The notes beneath the pieces were generated by a model, which worked only from the letters and a program-made list of their open reading frames with translations, did no database searches and was not told the origin of the DNA. A program made the translations under genes and the position numbers. Positions 36,122 to 46,098 of a DNA stretch of 64,000 bases are shown here, one piece after another; within the stretch, counting starts at the first letter, position 1; each line of letters opens with the position of its first letter. The stretch is from contig NZ_JAOALK010000033.1 of the NCBI RefSeq assembly GCF_025154055.1, positions 1 through 64,000 on the forward strand, in the 5' to 3' direction. The stretch is from Aquibacillus koreensis (lineage in GTDB: Bacteria > Bacillota > Bacilli > Bacillales > Amphibacillaceae).

Positions 36122-37294
36122 ATGTCAATCTTTCATAATGTTCCTAATCGTATTGGAACACGTTCTGTCAAATGGGATTTAGTAAAGAATTTATATGGAT
36201 CTGATGAAATCCTACCAATGTGGGTAGCAGATATGGACTTTAGTGCTCCAGAAGCTGTTACAACAGCTTTATCGGAAAGAGCAAAACACGGTGTTTTTGG
36301 TTATACCTTTACGGACTTAAAAATTCATAAATCTATCACTAATTGGATTAACGACCGTCATGGATGGGAGGTTAGTCCATCATCCTTATACTATAGTCCT
36401 GGAGTTGTTACTACGCTACATATGGCTGTTCAGGCTTTAACAAAAGCCGAAGATGCTATTCTGATACAAACACCGATCTATCCTCCCTTTTATGATATTG
36501 TGGAGAGTCATGGTCGTAAATTAGTCACCAACTCCCTTCTCTTAAAAAATAATCGGTATGAAATCGACTTTGATGACTTTGAAGAAAAGCTAAAACAAGG
36601 AGTAAAAGCCTTCATCTTATGTAATCCGCACAATCCTGTTGGGAGAGTCTGGACACAGAATGAACTGAAGAGAATGGCAGAATTATGTCTCCAGTATGAC
36701 GTTATGATTTTTTCAGACGAGATTCACGCAGACCTTATTTACAAGGGTTCGAAGCATATACCTATCGCGTCATTATCAGAGCGTACGGACCACGCCACAA
36801 TTACTTGCATGTCACCAACAAAAACATTTAATCTCGCTGGTTTACAAGTTTCCTATGCTGTTATTTCTGACAAAGAGAAAAGAGATGCGATTAGTGCGTT
36901 TTCTAAAACGCAGGGAATTATGATGTTAAATACAATGGGGATAACCGCACTAGAGGCCGCCTATACAGATGGAGAGAATTGGTTAGAAGGGTTAATGGAG
37001 ACGCTTGAGAATAATAAAACACTTGTTAACAAAGCGTTCGAAAATCGAAGTGAAATAGATATCATCGATGCAGAAGGAACGTACCTACTGTGGATGGACT
37101 GCCGCAATATGGGATTTCCTCATGAAGATCTGAAGAAATTTATGCAGGAGAAAGCAAAAGTTGGATTAAACGATGGCATAACTTTTGGTAAAGAAGGCGA
37201 AGGATTTATGCGCATGAATATAGCCTGCCCATCTGCAGTCGTAGAAGATGGCCTAGACAGAATTATAACTGCTTTGGATCAATATAGGCAGTGA
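36122..37294 (+). CDS. patB: cystathionine beta-lyase PatB (MalY/PatB type)
   Basis: A 390-residue fold-type I PLP enzyme. The lysine of SPTKTFNLAGLQ (near residue 235) forms the Schiff base; FSDEIHADLIYKG supplies the PLP-ring aspartate. PatB cleaves cystathionine and other C-S bonds in methionine metabolism. ATG follows AAGGGGGAAAA. Separated from yugF by 61 bases in the same direction, possibly co-transcribed. Confidence 0.94.
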   Translation: MSIFHNVPNRIGTRSVKWDLVKNLYGSDEILPMWVADMDFSAPEAVTTALSERAKHGVFGYTFTDLKIHKSITNWINDRHGWEVSPSSLYYSPGVVTTLHMAVQALTKAEDAILIQTPIYPPFYDIVESHGRKLVTNSLLLKNNRYEIDFDDFEEKLKQGVKAFILCNPHNPVGRVWTQNELKRMAELCLQYDVMIFSDEIHADLIYKGSKHIPIASLSERTDHATITCMSPTKTFNLAGLQVSYAVISDKEKRDAISAFSKTQGIMMLNTMGITALEAAYTDGENWLEGLMETLENNKTLVNKAFENRSEIDIIDAEGTYLLWMDCRNMGFPHEDLKKFMQEKAKVGLNDGITFGKEGEGFMRMNIACPSAVVEDGLDRIITALDQYRQ

Positions 37295-37460
37295 TCGATA
37301 CTGAGCAATAACATAACTATTGCACTTGTTACGCTAGTAACTGCGTCTTGATAAAGACTTGGATGTAGCCATATAAAACTGCTATTAAGAGTAGTATATT
37401 TCTGCTAAGAAGAGTTTGCAAAACGACGTAGTTACTTTATCATTAACTAGACAGCCAATT

Positions 37461-37640
37461 TTAGCGTAGGCAGAATGCGGAGACTCCTGCGGGAACAGCG
37501 CGAGCCGAAGATCCACTCAGGAGCGCTCTTTGCTACTGAGTTAGCTGAGGCCGTGCCCGCGGAAAGCGACGTATTCTGACGAAGCGGCATATTAGCACTC
37601 AACCCATAAAGACCGTAAGGAAGTTACTGCACAGTTTATG
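37461..37640 (+). repeat. dispersed palindromic element, copy C
   Basis: Same family as the elements at 3025, 3276 and 61515, but without the roughly 55-base palindromic insert: GTGCCCGC runs directly into GGAAAGCGAC. The terminal stem is CAGAATGCG (37471-37479) with CGTATTCTG (37570-37578), nine pairs including one G-U. A related end motif, AGTTACTGCACAGTTTATG, closes it at 37622-37640. A partial reverse end motif, TTACGCTAGTAAC, lies upstream near 37328. Confidence 0.85.
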
Positions 37641-37719
37641 AAAACTGTGTAGTAGGATAAATAAGGCTTTTGCAATATAGTAAAACAAAGAGGAATAGGT
37701 ACGTAGAAGTGTACGTTAC

Positions 37720-38295
37720 CTATTCCTCTTCCTCATTGGATTCTGTTGGGTCTGTCGGTGCTTCACCTTGGTTCCCTTCACTTAATGAAATAACACCACA
37801 AGCAATTCTATTTCCTGCATCTCCTGCAGGTTGGCTTACACCATCATCTTGCTTCTCATGGATAACAATTGATGTACCATCTTGCTGTAACAGAGAATTT
37901 TTACCGTCAGTCAAAGTTGCACCACTTAATGTTAATTCAGCTTCTACTGTCCCATCTTCTCCAACTTCAATGTTTGGCATATCTCCTAGATGTGCTCCAT
38001 CTGGGTGCATTAGTCCATGTTCATTTCCTTCTGTATCAAAATGATTTCCAGCTGATTTAAAATCTGGTCCCTCACATGTTGGAAACTCATGAACATGTAT
38101 TCCATGTAAGCCAGGTTCTAATCCTTCTACAGACACCTCTACTTTAACACCATCAGATTCCTCTGATAACTTAACTGTGCCAATAGAATCGTCGGAACTA
38201 TTATAGATGGTTAGATCTAAGGGTGAGCGGTCATCTGATTGACATGAAGCTAATAGAAGCAAAACGAGCACCAAAGCAAAAGATAACTTTTTCAT
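37720..38295 (-). CDS. superoxide dismutase-like (Cu/Zn) lipoprotein
   Basis: A 191-residue lipoprotein with lipobox LLASC (C18 lipidated) and a SodC beta-barrel. The Cu/Zn ligand set of SodC can be read in order: HVHEF, AGNHF, EHG, DGAHLGD and IVIHEKQDD, with the disulfide cysteines in FPTCEG and RIACGVI. B. subtilis YojM is described as lacking a copper ligand; here all ligands appear present, so activity at the outer membrane face is plausible. The acidic tail ends EEEE. Confidence 0.88.
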   Translation of the reverse strand: MKKLSFALVLVLLLLASCQSDDRSPLDLTIYNSSDDSIGTVKLSEESDGVKVEVSVEGLEPGLHGIHVHEFPTCEGPDFKSAGNHFDTEGNEHGLMHPDGAHLGDMPNIEVGEDGTVEAELTLSGATLTDGKNSLLQQDGTSIVIHEKQDDGVSQPAGDAGNRIACGVISLSEGNQGEAPTDPTESNEEEE

Positions 38296-38373
38296 AACAT
38301 ACGTCTCCCTTCTTCGTTTCTTTGTCTAGTATTACCAAGAAAGAAGCCGCATAATCTTATAAGATCTTAATCA

Positions 38374-38577
38374 CTACTGATGATTATTATTTTTATCCGC
38401 GTTTTCTGTTATCGTTTCATGCTTGTTAAACCGAGCTTCGATTTCTTTTTCTTCTTTCTTGGATGCTTTATAAATAAGATACATCGTTACAACTGCACCG
38501 ATTGCAAAAATGACGAGACTAATTACTGCCGGGATATATTTAGTTTTATCTTCTGGAAAATATAAGAACTCCATCAT
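38374..38577 (-). CDS. small single-pass membrane protein, unknown
   Basis: A protein of about 67 residues: a short N-terminus, one membrane helix (about YIPAVISLVIFAIGAVVTMYLIY), then a highly charged tail (KASKKEEKEIEARF). The family is not recognised. The start is uncertain: GTG 38586, ATG 38577 or ATG 38574; AAAAGGG fits 38577. Lies between sodC-like and kapB. Confidence 0.6.
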   Translation of the reverse strand: MMEFLYFPEDKTKYIPAVISLVIFAIGAVVTMYLIYKASKKEEKEIEARFNKHETITENADKNNNHQ

Positions 38578-38696
38578 GTTTATCACGCCCTTTTCCGTCG
38601 AAAACTACCTGTATTATACGACTAAATCGTAAGACTTGTACAATGAATAACACTTTAGCTATGATAAAAACAAATAAATTTTTGGAGGTAATACGA

Positions 38697-39086
38697 TTGG
38701 ATCACGCAACAATAGGACAAATTGTGAAAGCCCATTATAAATCTGGTACATATATAGGTGAAGTAATGGAAGAAAGAGGAGAGAACTACCTTATAAAAGT
38801 GCTAGCCGTTATCAAGCATCCACTTCAAGGCGATTTGCATAATTACGGAAAAACAGAAGATGTATTTTTTCATCAGCGGAAAGCACTAAGTTATCAAGAA
38901 AAGATGAATGTGTCTAAACCAGCAATCCATCCATTTGAGGAAGATGTTCCAGATTATTTGGATTCATTAAAACTAGCGATCGACCAATTAAGGACAAAGC
39001 TTTCGAAAGAAAATAAACCTTTTAATGAAGCTGCTTTACGCAGCCTAGACCAGTTAGAACAAGAATATTTTAAAAAAAGAAAATAA
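38697..39086 (+). CDS. kapB: kinase-associated protein KapB
   Basis: A 129-residue protein beginning (M)DHATIGQIVKAHYKSGTYIGEV, matching B. subtilis KapB, which is needed for KinB signalling to the sporulation phosphorelay. No lipobox or signal peptide is seen, so it is probably a soluble or peripheral protein. The start is TTG at 38697: GGAGGT lies seven bases upstream, and the longer frame from 38643 has no ribosome site. kinB is not beside it. Confidence 0.88.
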   Translation: MDHATIGQIVKAHYKSGTYIGEVMEERGENYLIKVLAVIKHPLQGDLHNYGKTEDVFFHQRKALSYQEKMNVSKPAIHPFEEDVPDYLDSLKLAIDQLRTKLSKENKPFNEAALRSLDQLEQEYFKKRK

Positions 39087-39180
39087 CAAAAGCAAAGAGG
39101 TACCAGTATTCGGTACCTCAGCTTAAACTCTCTATTAATTTATAGGACTTATATTTCAATTATAATACATGAACTTTCCA

Positions 39181-40359
39181 TTAAGAGCCTGGCACTCGCA
39201 GATCTTTTTTCTTCGGCTTTTTCTTCCCATATACTTTATTGGCTATTTTGGGTGCCTGATCAAATAAAACCATTCCTACGAATGCAGCAACAATAACGTA
39301 TATACCACCTAATACTTTTGCGGTTCCTGTGGCAATACTGGCAATAACAACCGAAAACTCACCCCGAGCACAAAGGGACAAGCCTGCTCTTAATGATACT
39401 TTTTTCGAAAGACCATACCATCTTCCGCCAATTATTCCTACTAATACTTTAGCAATCATGGACCAAATTAGTAATGTAGCTAAGAAAACAGGCATCGGAA
39501 ATCCTTCCCCAAGCTCGACCGATGTACCAAAGTAAACAAAAAATGTCGGTAACATTAAGTCTCTAATCGGTAACACCGTGTGTTCGACTTTTTCAATTTT
39601 ACCTATCTCTGCTAACATCATACCCGCTAAGAATGCTCCAAGCACTTCGGAAAGACCTAACCATAAAGCTAGTCCACCAAAAGCTACAGCAATCCCGACT
39701 AGTAAAGCTATTTTAAAATCCTCATCTTCTATTCGATCTAGGAATCTTTCAAAATGTTTAAATAATGTTTTTCCAAGAATAATTGCTAAAGCAATTAAGC
39801 CAATGACTTTTGCCATAATATAAAAGAGATCTGTTGGGGCAAAGTCTCCGCCTGTACTTAAACCAATTAAAACTGCGATTACAATTGGTGCAACTAGATC
39901 TTCAAAAATTAGAATAGCTAGCATAAACTCAGTTTCTCTATTAGCCATACGACTTTTATCATCAAGTAATTTTGCTGTTATGGAAGAACTCGTCGCATAC
40001 GCAATTCCACCAATTATAAAAGCAGTAAATAGATCCATTCCAAAACCTAGTGCAATTAGCATGGAAACACCAAGGCTTAGGAAGACATCTAATAGTCCGG
40101 ATGGCCATATTTTTTTAGCAATAGAACCTAATCTTTTTACACTAAACTCTAATCCTAATAAGAAAAACAACAACACAATTCCAATTTCACTCGCAAAATG
40201 TAAAATCTCGTTATGATGTAACCAGTCTGCAATCACAACACCGAATATGATATATAGAATGACACCCGGGAAGTTAATTTTTAAACTAAGAAAACCTAAA
40301 TAAAATATACCGAGTAGAACTAATCCTGCACCTAGTAATGTTGGAAAATCACTTAGCAA
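39181..40359 (-). CDS. khtU: K+/H+ antiporter subunit KhtU (CPA2)
   Basis: A 393-residue CPA2-family antiporter with about 12 membrane helices; the family core is seen in EIGIVLLFFLLGLEFS and GIAYATSSSITAKLL. The C-terminus is short, basic and cytoplasmic (KKKPKKKDLRV). B. subtilis KhtU (YhaU) exports K+ and is regulated by KhtT. The start is difficult: the frame continues into khtT, and TTG at 40359 behind GGGAGAGG is the likeliest. No khtS was found. Confidence 0.88.
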   Translation of the reverse strand: MLSDFPTLLGAGLVLLGIFYLGFLSLKINFPGVILYIIFGVVIADWLHHNEILHFASEIGIVLLFFLLGLEFSVKRLGSIAKKIWPSGLLDVFLSLGVSMLIALGFGMDLFTAFIIGGIAYATSSSITAKLLDDKSRMANRETEFMLAILIFEDLVAPIVIAVLIGLSTGGDFAPTDLFYIMAKVIGLIALAIILGKTLFKHFERFLDRIEDEDFKIALLVGIAVAFGGLALWLGLSEVLGAFLAGMMLAEIGKIEKVEHTVLPIRDLMLPTFFVYFGTSVELGEGFPMPVFLATLLIWSMIAKVLVGIIGGRWYGLSKKVSLRAGLSLCARGEFSVVIASIATGTAKVLGGIYVIVAAFVGMVLFDQAPKIANKVYGKKKPKKKDLRVPGS

Positions 40360-40366
40360 AATATAA

Positions 40367-40855
40367 TCATTCCTCTCCCTTGCACAAAGCTTCAAGTGAC
40401 GCTATTTGATCTTTTTTTCCGATAGACATAAGCACATCTCCCGGCTTAAGCTTTCTGTTTACATCTGGGATCGCAATCATTTCTTCCCCTTGTACCACAC
40501 CAATGACAGTTGCACCAGTTTTGTTTCTAACCTCTGATTCCTCTAATGATTTGTTAGCAATTGGTGATTTATCCGAAAGTGTTATATAATCCAACACAAT
40601 TTGTTTTTTGAACATTTTAAGTTGGTCAATATTAACAGGTTGATACGTTGCACCTAATAGTTGTGCACCTAATGCTCTTGTTTCGTCTGGAGTTAGATCC
40701 ATTGCGAAATCCGCCTCATCACTATCTGCGTCATCAAAGAAATACAACTCTCTTTTCCCCGTATGATGCACAACAATAACTAGCATACTGTCTTCTGCCG
40801 TTTTCAACGTTATTTTTTGCCCTATTCCTGGTAACTGTGATATTGATACATCCAC
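40367..40855 (-). CDS. khtT: K+/H+ antiporter regulatory subunit KhtT
   Basis: A 162-residue soluble protein: an N-terminal KhtT domain (DVSISQLPGIGQKITLKT) and a C-terminal TrkA-C/RCK domain (about residues 78-160) that in B. subtilis KhtT binds c-di-AMP. The start is GTG at 40855 with AGAGGTG upstream; the frame is open for 13 more codons. Its stop lies inside the ribosome site of khtU, indicating coupling. Confidence 0.9.
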   Translation of the reverse strand: MDVSISQLPGIGQKITLKTAEDSMLVIVVHHTGKRELYFFDDADSDEADFAMDLTPDETRALGAQLLGATYQPVNIDQLKMFKKQIVLDYITLSDKSPIANKSLEESEVRNKTGATVIGVVQGEEMIAIPDVNRKLKPGDVLMSIGKKDQIASLEALCKGEE

Positions 40856-41013
40856 TACTAAACACCTCTTATTTTCCCTTAATACTTCTACCATAATGGT
40901 TAAACGACTTTATGTCGATATGTAATAGTTTATTCTTGTGTAGATACTTCGTGTACATATGCACACTTATAATTCCACTAATTTCACTATATTAAACGTT
41001 TAGTTTTTCACAT

Positions 41014-41045
41014 AAAAAAAGCTAGAAAGAATACTTTCCAGCTTT
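41014..41045 (-). terminator. ptsH terminator
   Basis: AGCTGGAAAG pairs with CTTTCTAGCT on the minus strand, followed by TTTTTTT. Confidence 0.85.
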
Positions 41046-41054
41046 TATAATGTA

Positions 41055-41318
41055 TTATTCACCTAGGTGTTCACCGATTGTTTCAGCGATACCGTCTAGG
41101 GCTTGCTCTTCATCTGTACCATCAGCAGTAATAACTACTTGTGCTCCCTTAGGTACACCTAAAGACATGACACCCATGATAGATTTCAAATTCACCGTTT
41201 TACCATTGTACTGTAATTCGATGTGTGACTCATACTGTCCTGCTTTATTCACTAATAGTGTAGCTGGTCTAGCATGAATACCGGTTTCATCTGTAATTGT
41301 AAAAGTACGCTCTTTCAT
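41055..41318 (-). CDS. ptsH: phosphocarrier protein HPr
   Basis: An 87-residue HPr. The phospho-accepting H15 is in TGIHARPA, and the regulatory S46 (HPr kinase site) in [11 protein letters not shown]. His15 distinguishes it from the paralog Crh, which has Gln. It passes phosphate from enzyme I to sugar EIIs and, phosphorylated on S46, acts with CcpA. It is alone here: no ptsI follows, and its own terminator ends the unit. Confidence 0.95.
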   Translation of the reverse strand: MKERTFTITDETGIHARPATLLVNKAGQYESHIELQYNGKTVNLKSIMGVMSLGVPKGAQVVITADGTDEEQALDGIAETIGEHLGE

Positions 41319-41626
41319 CCATAATTCCTCCCTTTATAATCCAAAACATATAAAATATGTCTTTAGTAAATCGATTTTTCAAAGTACTAATACACTTATT
41401 ATATACGAAAAAGTTTAGTTTAGAAACAATATTGCAAGGATAATTTACAACGAAGTGAAAAATGAGGCGGTGATTTTCAGGTATTATCGCCCTATAAAAT
41501 GTACAACCTAGAAGAAGTAAGAACTATTTGTGTTATAAAAGGCATTATGATACGTTATTTTTATTGGTTTTCTTTTATGGTTTAAATAAAGTAATGATTT
41601 GACTTGAAATGTAGGAGGATATGAAA
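41319..41626. other. ptsH-deoD divergent region
   Basis: Non-coding, AT-rich. One weak hairpin, GGCGGTGAT with ATTATCGCC (G-U pairs), lies near 41466-41491. Promoters for both genes must be here, but none is close to consensus. Confidence 0.4.
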
Positions 41627-42334
41627 ATGAGTGTACATATTGGTGCTAAAAAAGGAGAAATCGCTGATAAGATATTATTGCCTGGAGATCCACTCCGAGC
41701 AAAATATATTGCTGAGACCTTCTTAGAGGATGTTACTTGTTATAATGAAGTTAGAGGGATGTATGGTTATACTGGTACATACAAGGGAGAAAAGGTATCT
41801 GTACAAGGAACTGGCATGGGGGTTCCGTCAATCTCTATTTATGTGAATGAACTAATACAAAGCTATGATGTAAAAAAACTTATTCGTGTTGGAACGTGTG
41901 GTGCGATTCAAAAAGATGTGAAGGTTAGAGATGTTATTTTAGCATCCACATCTACAACAGATTCACAGATGAATCGCATGGTATTTGGAGGTATTGATTA
42001 CGCACCAACGGCTGACTTCAACTTATTAAAAACGGCGTATGATGCTGGTACGGAAAAAGGACTTAAACTTCGGGTTGGCAATGTTTTTACTAGCGATAGT
42101 TTTTATAGAGATAGTGGACTTGAATTATTTGAACTTTTAGCTAACTACAATGTTCTTGCTGTTGAAATGGAAACAACTGCTTTGTACACATTAGCAGCAA
42201 AATATGATCGACAAGCGTTATCGGTATTAACTGTTTCGGATCATATTTTAACTGGTGAAGAGACAAGTGCGGAAGAACGACAAACAACCTTTAATGACAT
42301 GATTCATGTAGCTCTTGATACAGCAATCAAATAA
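41627..42334 (+). CDS. deoD: purine nucleoside phosphorylase DeoD
   Basis: A 235-residue hexameric-type [17 protein letters not shown] (phosphate binding), [31 protein letters not shown] and [12 protein letters not shown]. It splits purine nucleosides with phosphate. The start MSVHIG at 41627 is chosen over the ATG two codons earlier because GGAGG then has the correct spacing. Strongly similar to B. subtilis DeoD. Confidence 0.96.
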   Translation: MSVHIGAKKGEIADKILLPGDPLRAKYIAETFLEDVTCYNEVRGMYGYTGTYKGEKVSVQGTGMGVPSISIYVNELIQSYDVKKLIRVGTCGAIQKDVKVRDVILASTSTTDSQMNRMVFGGIDYAPTADFNLLKTAYDAGTEKGLKLRVGNVFTSDSFYRDSGLELFELLANYNVLAVEMETTALYTLAAKYDRQALSVLTVSDHILTGEETSAEERQTTFNDMIHVALDTAIK

Positions 42335-42348
42335 GGTATAATTTTACT

Positions 42349-42397
42349 ACGCTTGAGTGTAGCTTTCCTTAAAGGACTAGCTATGTTCAAGCGTTTT
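42349..42397 (+). terminator. deoD terminator
   Basis: ACGCTTGA pairs with TCAAGCGT with inner TAGCT/AGCTA stems, followed by TTTTT. Confidence 0.8.
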
Positions 42398-42459
42398 TAC
42401 TAGAAATCAACACCCTTCCGCCTTTTCTTTCATATTCTAGAAAAAAAGGAGGGAGTTAC

Positions 42460-42822
42460 ATGCTTTATCCAATTCAGTACACCTATACCCAACAACCCTA
42501 TTATGGATATTATGCTCCTGTTCGGTACCCCTACCCCGAAGTAAATACGCAACAACTCAAAATGTCTGCAAAAGCATTAAGACCACTTATGCAAGATGCA
42601 AACAACATACTTGAATCCTTTTCAAGTTCAGAAGATTTTGCATATAAGGTCATGGATGCTGCACAAAAATCAGAAACGGATAATATAAAGACATATATAA
42701 GAGAACTTGGAATTACACGAGACGTGGAAATAAAATACAATCCCGACAGCATACAATTAAGGCTTGTAAATCAAACGAACCAGATTGATTGTTGTAAACT
42801 CTCTATTAGCTTGCATTGGTAA
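42460..42822 (+). CDS. Tyr/Pro-rich small protein, possibly YuzC-like
   Basis: A 120-residue protein. The first 28 residues are rich in Tyr and Pro (YTYTQQPYYGYYAPVRYPYP), resembling spore-coat proteins; the remainder is a helical, charged domain ending in CCKLSISLHW. AAAGGAGGG precedes the ATG. A link to B. subtilis YuzC, a sporulation-associated protein, is likely from length and neighbourhood but not proven by motif. Confidence 0.6.
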   Translation: MLYPIQYTYTQQPYYGYYAPVRYPYPEVNTQQLKMSAKALRPLMQDANNILESFSSSEDFAYKVMDAAQKSETDNIKTYIRELGITRDVEIKYNPDSIQLRLVNQTNQIDCCKLSISLHW

Positions 42823-42987
42823 ATATTGTATGATTAAATTTTTGTAATGCTCTTCTGCAAACAATGACTTCCTTTTCATTCGTGTGTTATAATCGAACAT
42901 ATTATTTTAACTTTCCTTTTGTTTAGTTCATTTTTGAAAAGGGAAAATTAAAGTTACGACTGATGCAGGAAGAAAGGATGTTTTCGA

Positions 42988-43467
42988 TTGGATGTTTTCG
43001 CTAACTTTCCACTTTGGGCAGCACTATCTGCGATTGTTTTCGCGCAAGTAGTTAAAATACCTATTCACTTTATTGCTACAAAAGAGTTTAAACCAGGTCT
43101 TGCTTTTAGTACAGGTGGTATGCCTAGTAGCCATTCGGCAGCTGTTGCAGCAGTAACAACAGGAATAGGGATAGAGCACGGCGTAGCATCCGGACTCTTT
43201 GCAGTTTCGTGTATTTTCAGTATCATCATTATGTTTGATGCTACGGGGATCCGAAGACAAGCAGGAGAGCAAGCCATCATTTTAAATATGCTCGTAAAAG
43301 ACTTCCATTATTTTATTGAAGAAGCAAAAGTATGGTCAAAAAAAGAAGAATACGAAAAGCAAGCAGAGCTTAAAGAACTGCTAGGTCATCAACCGATTGA
43401 AGTATTTTTCGGCATGACTACCGGTATCATACTTGCATTTATTCTTTATCCACTTTTCGGAGCATAA
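42988..43467 (+). CDS. yuiD: DUF212 membrane protein YuiD
   Basis: A 159-residue integral membrane protein distantly related to PAP2 phosphatases (DUF212), with the conserved segment GLAFSTGGMPSSHSAAVAAV and about four membrane helices. Catalytic function is unknown. TTG start at 42988 with AGAAAGGATG upstream. Convergent with yuiC across a terminator. Confidence 0.88.
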   Translation: MDVFANFPLWAALSAIVFAQVVKIPIHFIATKEFKPGLAFSTGGMPSSHSAAVAAVTTGIGIEHGVASGLFAVSCIFSIIIMFDATGIRRQAGEQAIILNMLVKDFHYFIEEAKVWSKKEEYEKQAELKELLGHQPIEVFFGMTTGIILAFILYPLFGA

Positions 43468-43518
43468 AAGCTTTAAGCACATTGTGTTATAACTGGACGC
43501 GTCTATTGCACATTAATA

Positions 43519-43546
43519 AAAAAACCGCCACGCAGGCGGTTTTTTT
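43519..43546. terminator. bidirectional terminator yuiD/yuiC
   Basis: AAAAAACCGCC pairs with GGCGGTTTTTT around ACGCA. Confidence 0.9.
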
Positions 43547-43551
43547 ATTGA

Positions 43552-44232
43552 TTAACTTTTTCTAAATTGTTCTCTAAACACTTGTAGTGCTTCTGTATCA
43601 TTTAATTCTTGCAACACTTCTTCTGTTAAATTCCCATCACCTTTTTTTATAAGGAAGACTTCGACATCCTTTTTCCCCCACTCTTCATAGACCTCGTCTA
43701 CCGTAGGGTAATATAGATCAATCTTATTCCCGGTGATTGCAGAACCTTTATCGGCAACAACTCCATAACCATAGCCTGGAATATATAGAATAGTTCCAAG
43801 TGGATATACATCTAAGTCAGCCGCAATGGTTGAATATAAATCCCTTTTCACCTGAACACCTGAATAAGTAATTCCGTATTCGGGGTGATTAGGAGTCTTA
43901 CCAGTTGATTCGATCCCTGCGGTATAGCCAGTTGCTGTGACCAACGCACGTGGGTATTGTTCTAAATCAATGGCTTCCTCTAATGTTTCAGGACGTTCAG
44001 TCTGTTCACTAGAGACATAGGTCGTGTTAGATTCTTGATAATGTAATGATTTGCTCATAATTGCAACTTCTCGAGCTGGTTGTTGTTCTGATTGGATCAC
44101 AGAAGCAGAACTTTCAATATCACCCAATAGATCATTCACTGTGATATTCGTTATAATAGAAAGCGTCGTACAAACTGCAACTATAAATAATAGCGCAATA
44201 CAAAACCTTCTTAATAACTGTAATTTTTTCAT
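43552..44232 (-). CDS. yuiC: 3D-domain cell-wall protein YuiC
   Basis: A 226-residue exported protein with an N-terminal hydrophobic anchor (about residues 8-32) and a C-terminal 3D domain (about 95-200) named for its three aspartates; [19 protein letters not shown] carries two of them. The fold resembles lytic transglycosylase MltA. B. subtilis YuiC belongs to the stationary-phase Sps/Rpf-like peptidoglycan enzymes. GAGAGGTG before the ATG. Confidence 0.9.
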   Translation of the reverse strand: MKKLQLLRRFCIALLFIVAVCTTLSIITNITVNDLLGDIESSASVIQSEQQPAREVAIMSKSLHYQESNTTYVSSEQTERPETLEEAIDLEQYPRALVTATGYTAGIESTGKTPNHPEYGITYSGVQVKRDLYSTIAADLDVYPLGTILYIPGYGYGVVADKGSAITGNKIDLYYPTVDEVYEEWGKKDVEVFLIKKGDGNLTEEVLQELNDTEALQVFREQFRKS

Positions 44233-44299
44233 GTATGGATAACACCTCTCTGGGTGTCATCTTTTCCATTTTTACAATCTTTTATACATCAAAACAGTA

Positions 44300-44611
44300 T
44301 TAGAACATCTGGTAGCCACTCTTTCGTAATTTCTTTATGACAATTCCAGAAGCAATTGTACCGATTAATCCAGATAATAAAATAGCAATATCATAACCAT
44401 TTAATTTGGTCATATCAGACCATACCGTAGTAAACGCTGAAATAGGATTAGTAAAATAATAAGAAATCGCAAAATCATCCACAATTAATAAGACGACAAT
44501 TGGATAAAAGAAGGACATAATCCACGTGCGCCTCAATAACATATTTAATATAAAAGATATTCCGAAAAATAAAACAAAGTAAATGACGAGTGAAACGACT
44601 AACTGTATCAT
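44300..44611 (-). CDS. yuiB: YuiB-like membrane protein
   Basis: A 103-residue protein with three hydrophobic helices (about 2-22, 30-48 and 74-92). Length, hydropathy and position beside yuiC match B. subtilis YuiB, whose function is unknown. GGGAGAAC before the ATG is a moderate ribosome site. A separate yuiA was not found. Confidence 0.78.
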   Translation of the reverse strand: MIQLVVSLVIYFVLFFGISFILNMLLRRTWIMSFFYPIVVLLIVDDFAISYYFTNPISAFTTVWSDMTKLNGYDIAILLSGLIGTIASGIVIKKLRKSGYQMF

Positions 44612-44794
44612 TCATGTTCTCCCTTTTTTAGATTAACCCTAGTCTATTTTCTTAGATAGGTCAATGGCTTGTATGTATTTTTGTATCAAACAACATTTTA
44701 ATATTAACATGGCACAAGAGCAAGACAAAAAGTAACTTTAACATCATTCCTATTTGAAACCTTCTATTACACATCACTATTCTCCATCGTCATG

Positions 44795-44835
44795 TAAAAA
44801 AAGGCAAGGACAGAACCTCTGCCATTGCCTTTTTG
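44795..44835 (-). terminator. NADH dehydrogenase gene terminator
   Basis: AAAAAGGCAATGGCAGAGG pairs with CCTTGCCTTTTTTTT-type sequence on the minus strand, seven bases past the stop. Confidence 0.8.
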
Positions 44836-44841
44836 AATGGA

Positions 44842-46059
44842 TTAAAATATATTGAATTTACCTTTTTTAAGGACTAGTCCAATTCCACCGACTTTTAATA
44901 AAGCACGATTATCAATAACTTTTTTCATGACAGAAGCTGACCAACCAAATAGTTTTTTGTTACCGAAAATAACACCAATCGCATCACCGTGACCTAAAGA
45001 TGCTACTGTACCTTGGTTGTTAAATTCAAATGATTCAAGATCGCCTCCACCTTTTACAAGTGTTGCTAAATTATGGGCACATACGTCTGCTTCTTGCATT
45101 GCAATTTGAGCAGTCGGAGGATAAGGACGATCTGTTTCTTTATTCCAAATAAGTGCACAATCTCCTACTACAAATACATTTTCGTGTGAAGGAGCACGTA
45201 AATCTGGCTTCACTTCTACTTTACCTCTATTGTGCTCTAAGCTTGACTCTTCTACTAGATGGTTAGCTCGTACACCTGCTGCCCATACTGTAGTATTAGT
45301 AGCGATTTCTTCTTGTTCCCCATCTTTCTCAATTACGATACCATCTGGCTTACACTCTTTAAGCATAGCACCTAATTTAAATTCTACACCACGTGATTCT
45401 AGTGAATTCATCGCATATTCAACTAGTTGTGGATCAAAGCCTGGAAGAATAGATGGCATTGCTTCCACATTAATAATTCTAACTAAGTTTCGATCGATAT
45501 CATATTCTTTACAAAGTTGAGGTACACGGTCAGCAAGTTCACCTAAGAATTCGATACCTGTGAAACCACCACCACCTACAACGATGTTTAAGCGCGATTC
45601 ATTTTTTTCTGACTCGTTATTATATTTCGCAAAGTTGTATTCGATGTGTTGTCGAATTAAACGTGATTGGTTAACACTTCCAATTGTAAATGCATTTTCA
45701 ATTAATCCAGGAATACCAAATGTTGCTGCCTCAAATCCTAATGCAACAACTAAATAATCGTAATCTAACTCACCATTTTCAAGAATTACTTTATTCTCAT
45801 CTGGCTTAATCGCTGTAACTGTGTCTTGTACAAAATCTACTTTTCCAGAGTTGATAACATCTTTAATCGCATAGCGACCACGATCATGGTGCAACGTGCC
45901 TGCGGCAGTTTCATGTAACCATGTTGATTCGTAGTGATAATCATGCTTATTCACTAACGTTATATGTGCGTCGTTAACTCCTAATTTTTTTTGTAATTTT
46001 ACTGTAGTTGTGAGGCCCCCATAACCTGCGCCTAGTATTACAACCTTTGGTTTGTTCAT
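44842..46059 (-). CDS. type II NADH dehydrogenase (Ndh/YumB/YjlD type)
   Basis: A 405-residue single-subunit NADH:menaquinone oxidoreductase, peripheral on the membrane. FAD-binding [11 protein letters not shown] at the N-terminus, NAD-binding [16 protein letters not shown] near residue 165, second FAD motif [10 protein letters not shown] near 300, and a hydrophobic C-terminus for membrane contact. In B. subtilis YjlD is the main Ndh and is repressed by Rex; YumB and YutJ are paralogs. The neighbourhood favours YumB. An inverted-repeat operator lies upstream. Confidence 0.93.
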   Translation of the reverse strand: MNKPKVVILGAGYGGLTTTVKLQKKLGVNDAHITLVNKHDYHYESTWLHETAAGTLHHDRGRYAIKDVINSGKVDFVQDTVTAIKPDENKVILENGELDYDYLVVALGFEAATFGIPGLIENAFTIGSVNQSRLIRQHIEYNFAKYNNESEKNESRLNIVVGGGGFTGIEFLGELADRVPQLCKEYDIDRNLVRIINVEAMPSILPGFDPQLVEYAMNSLESRGVEFKLGAMLKECKPDGIVIEKDGEQEEIATNTTVWAAGVRANHLVEESSLEHNRGKVEVKPDLRAPSHENVFVVGDCALIWNKETDRPYPPTAQIAMQEADVCAHNLATLVKGGGDLESFEFNNQGTVASLGHGDAIGVIFGNKKLFGWSASVMKKVIDNRALLKVGGIGLVLKKGKFNIF

Positions 46060-46098
46060 TTCATCACATCCATTTATATAATATTGTAAATTAAGCCA

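Noticed and set aside
39097-39120. GAGGTACC/GGTACCTC hairpin after kapB as a terminator
   Set aside because: The stem is perfect but no T-run follows on either strand, so its role is undecided.
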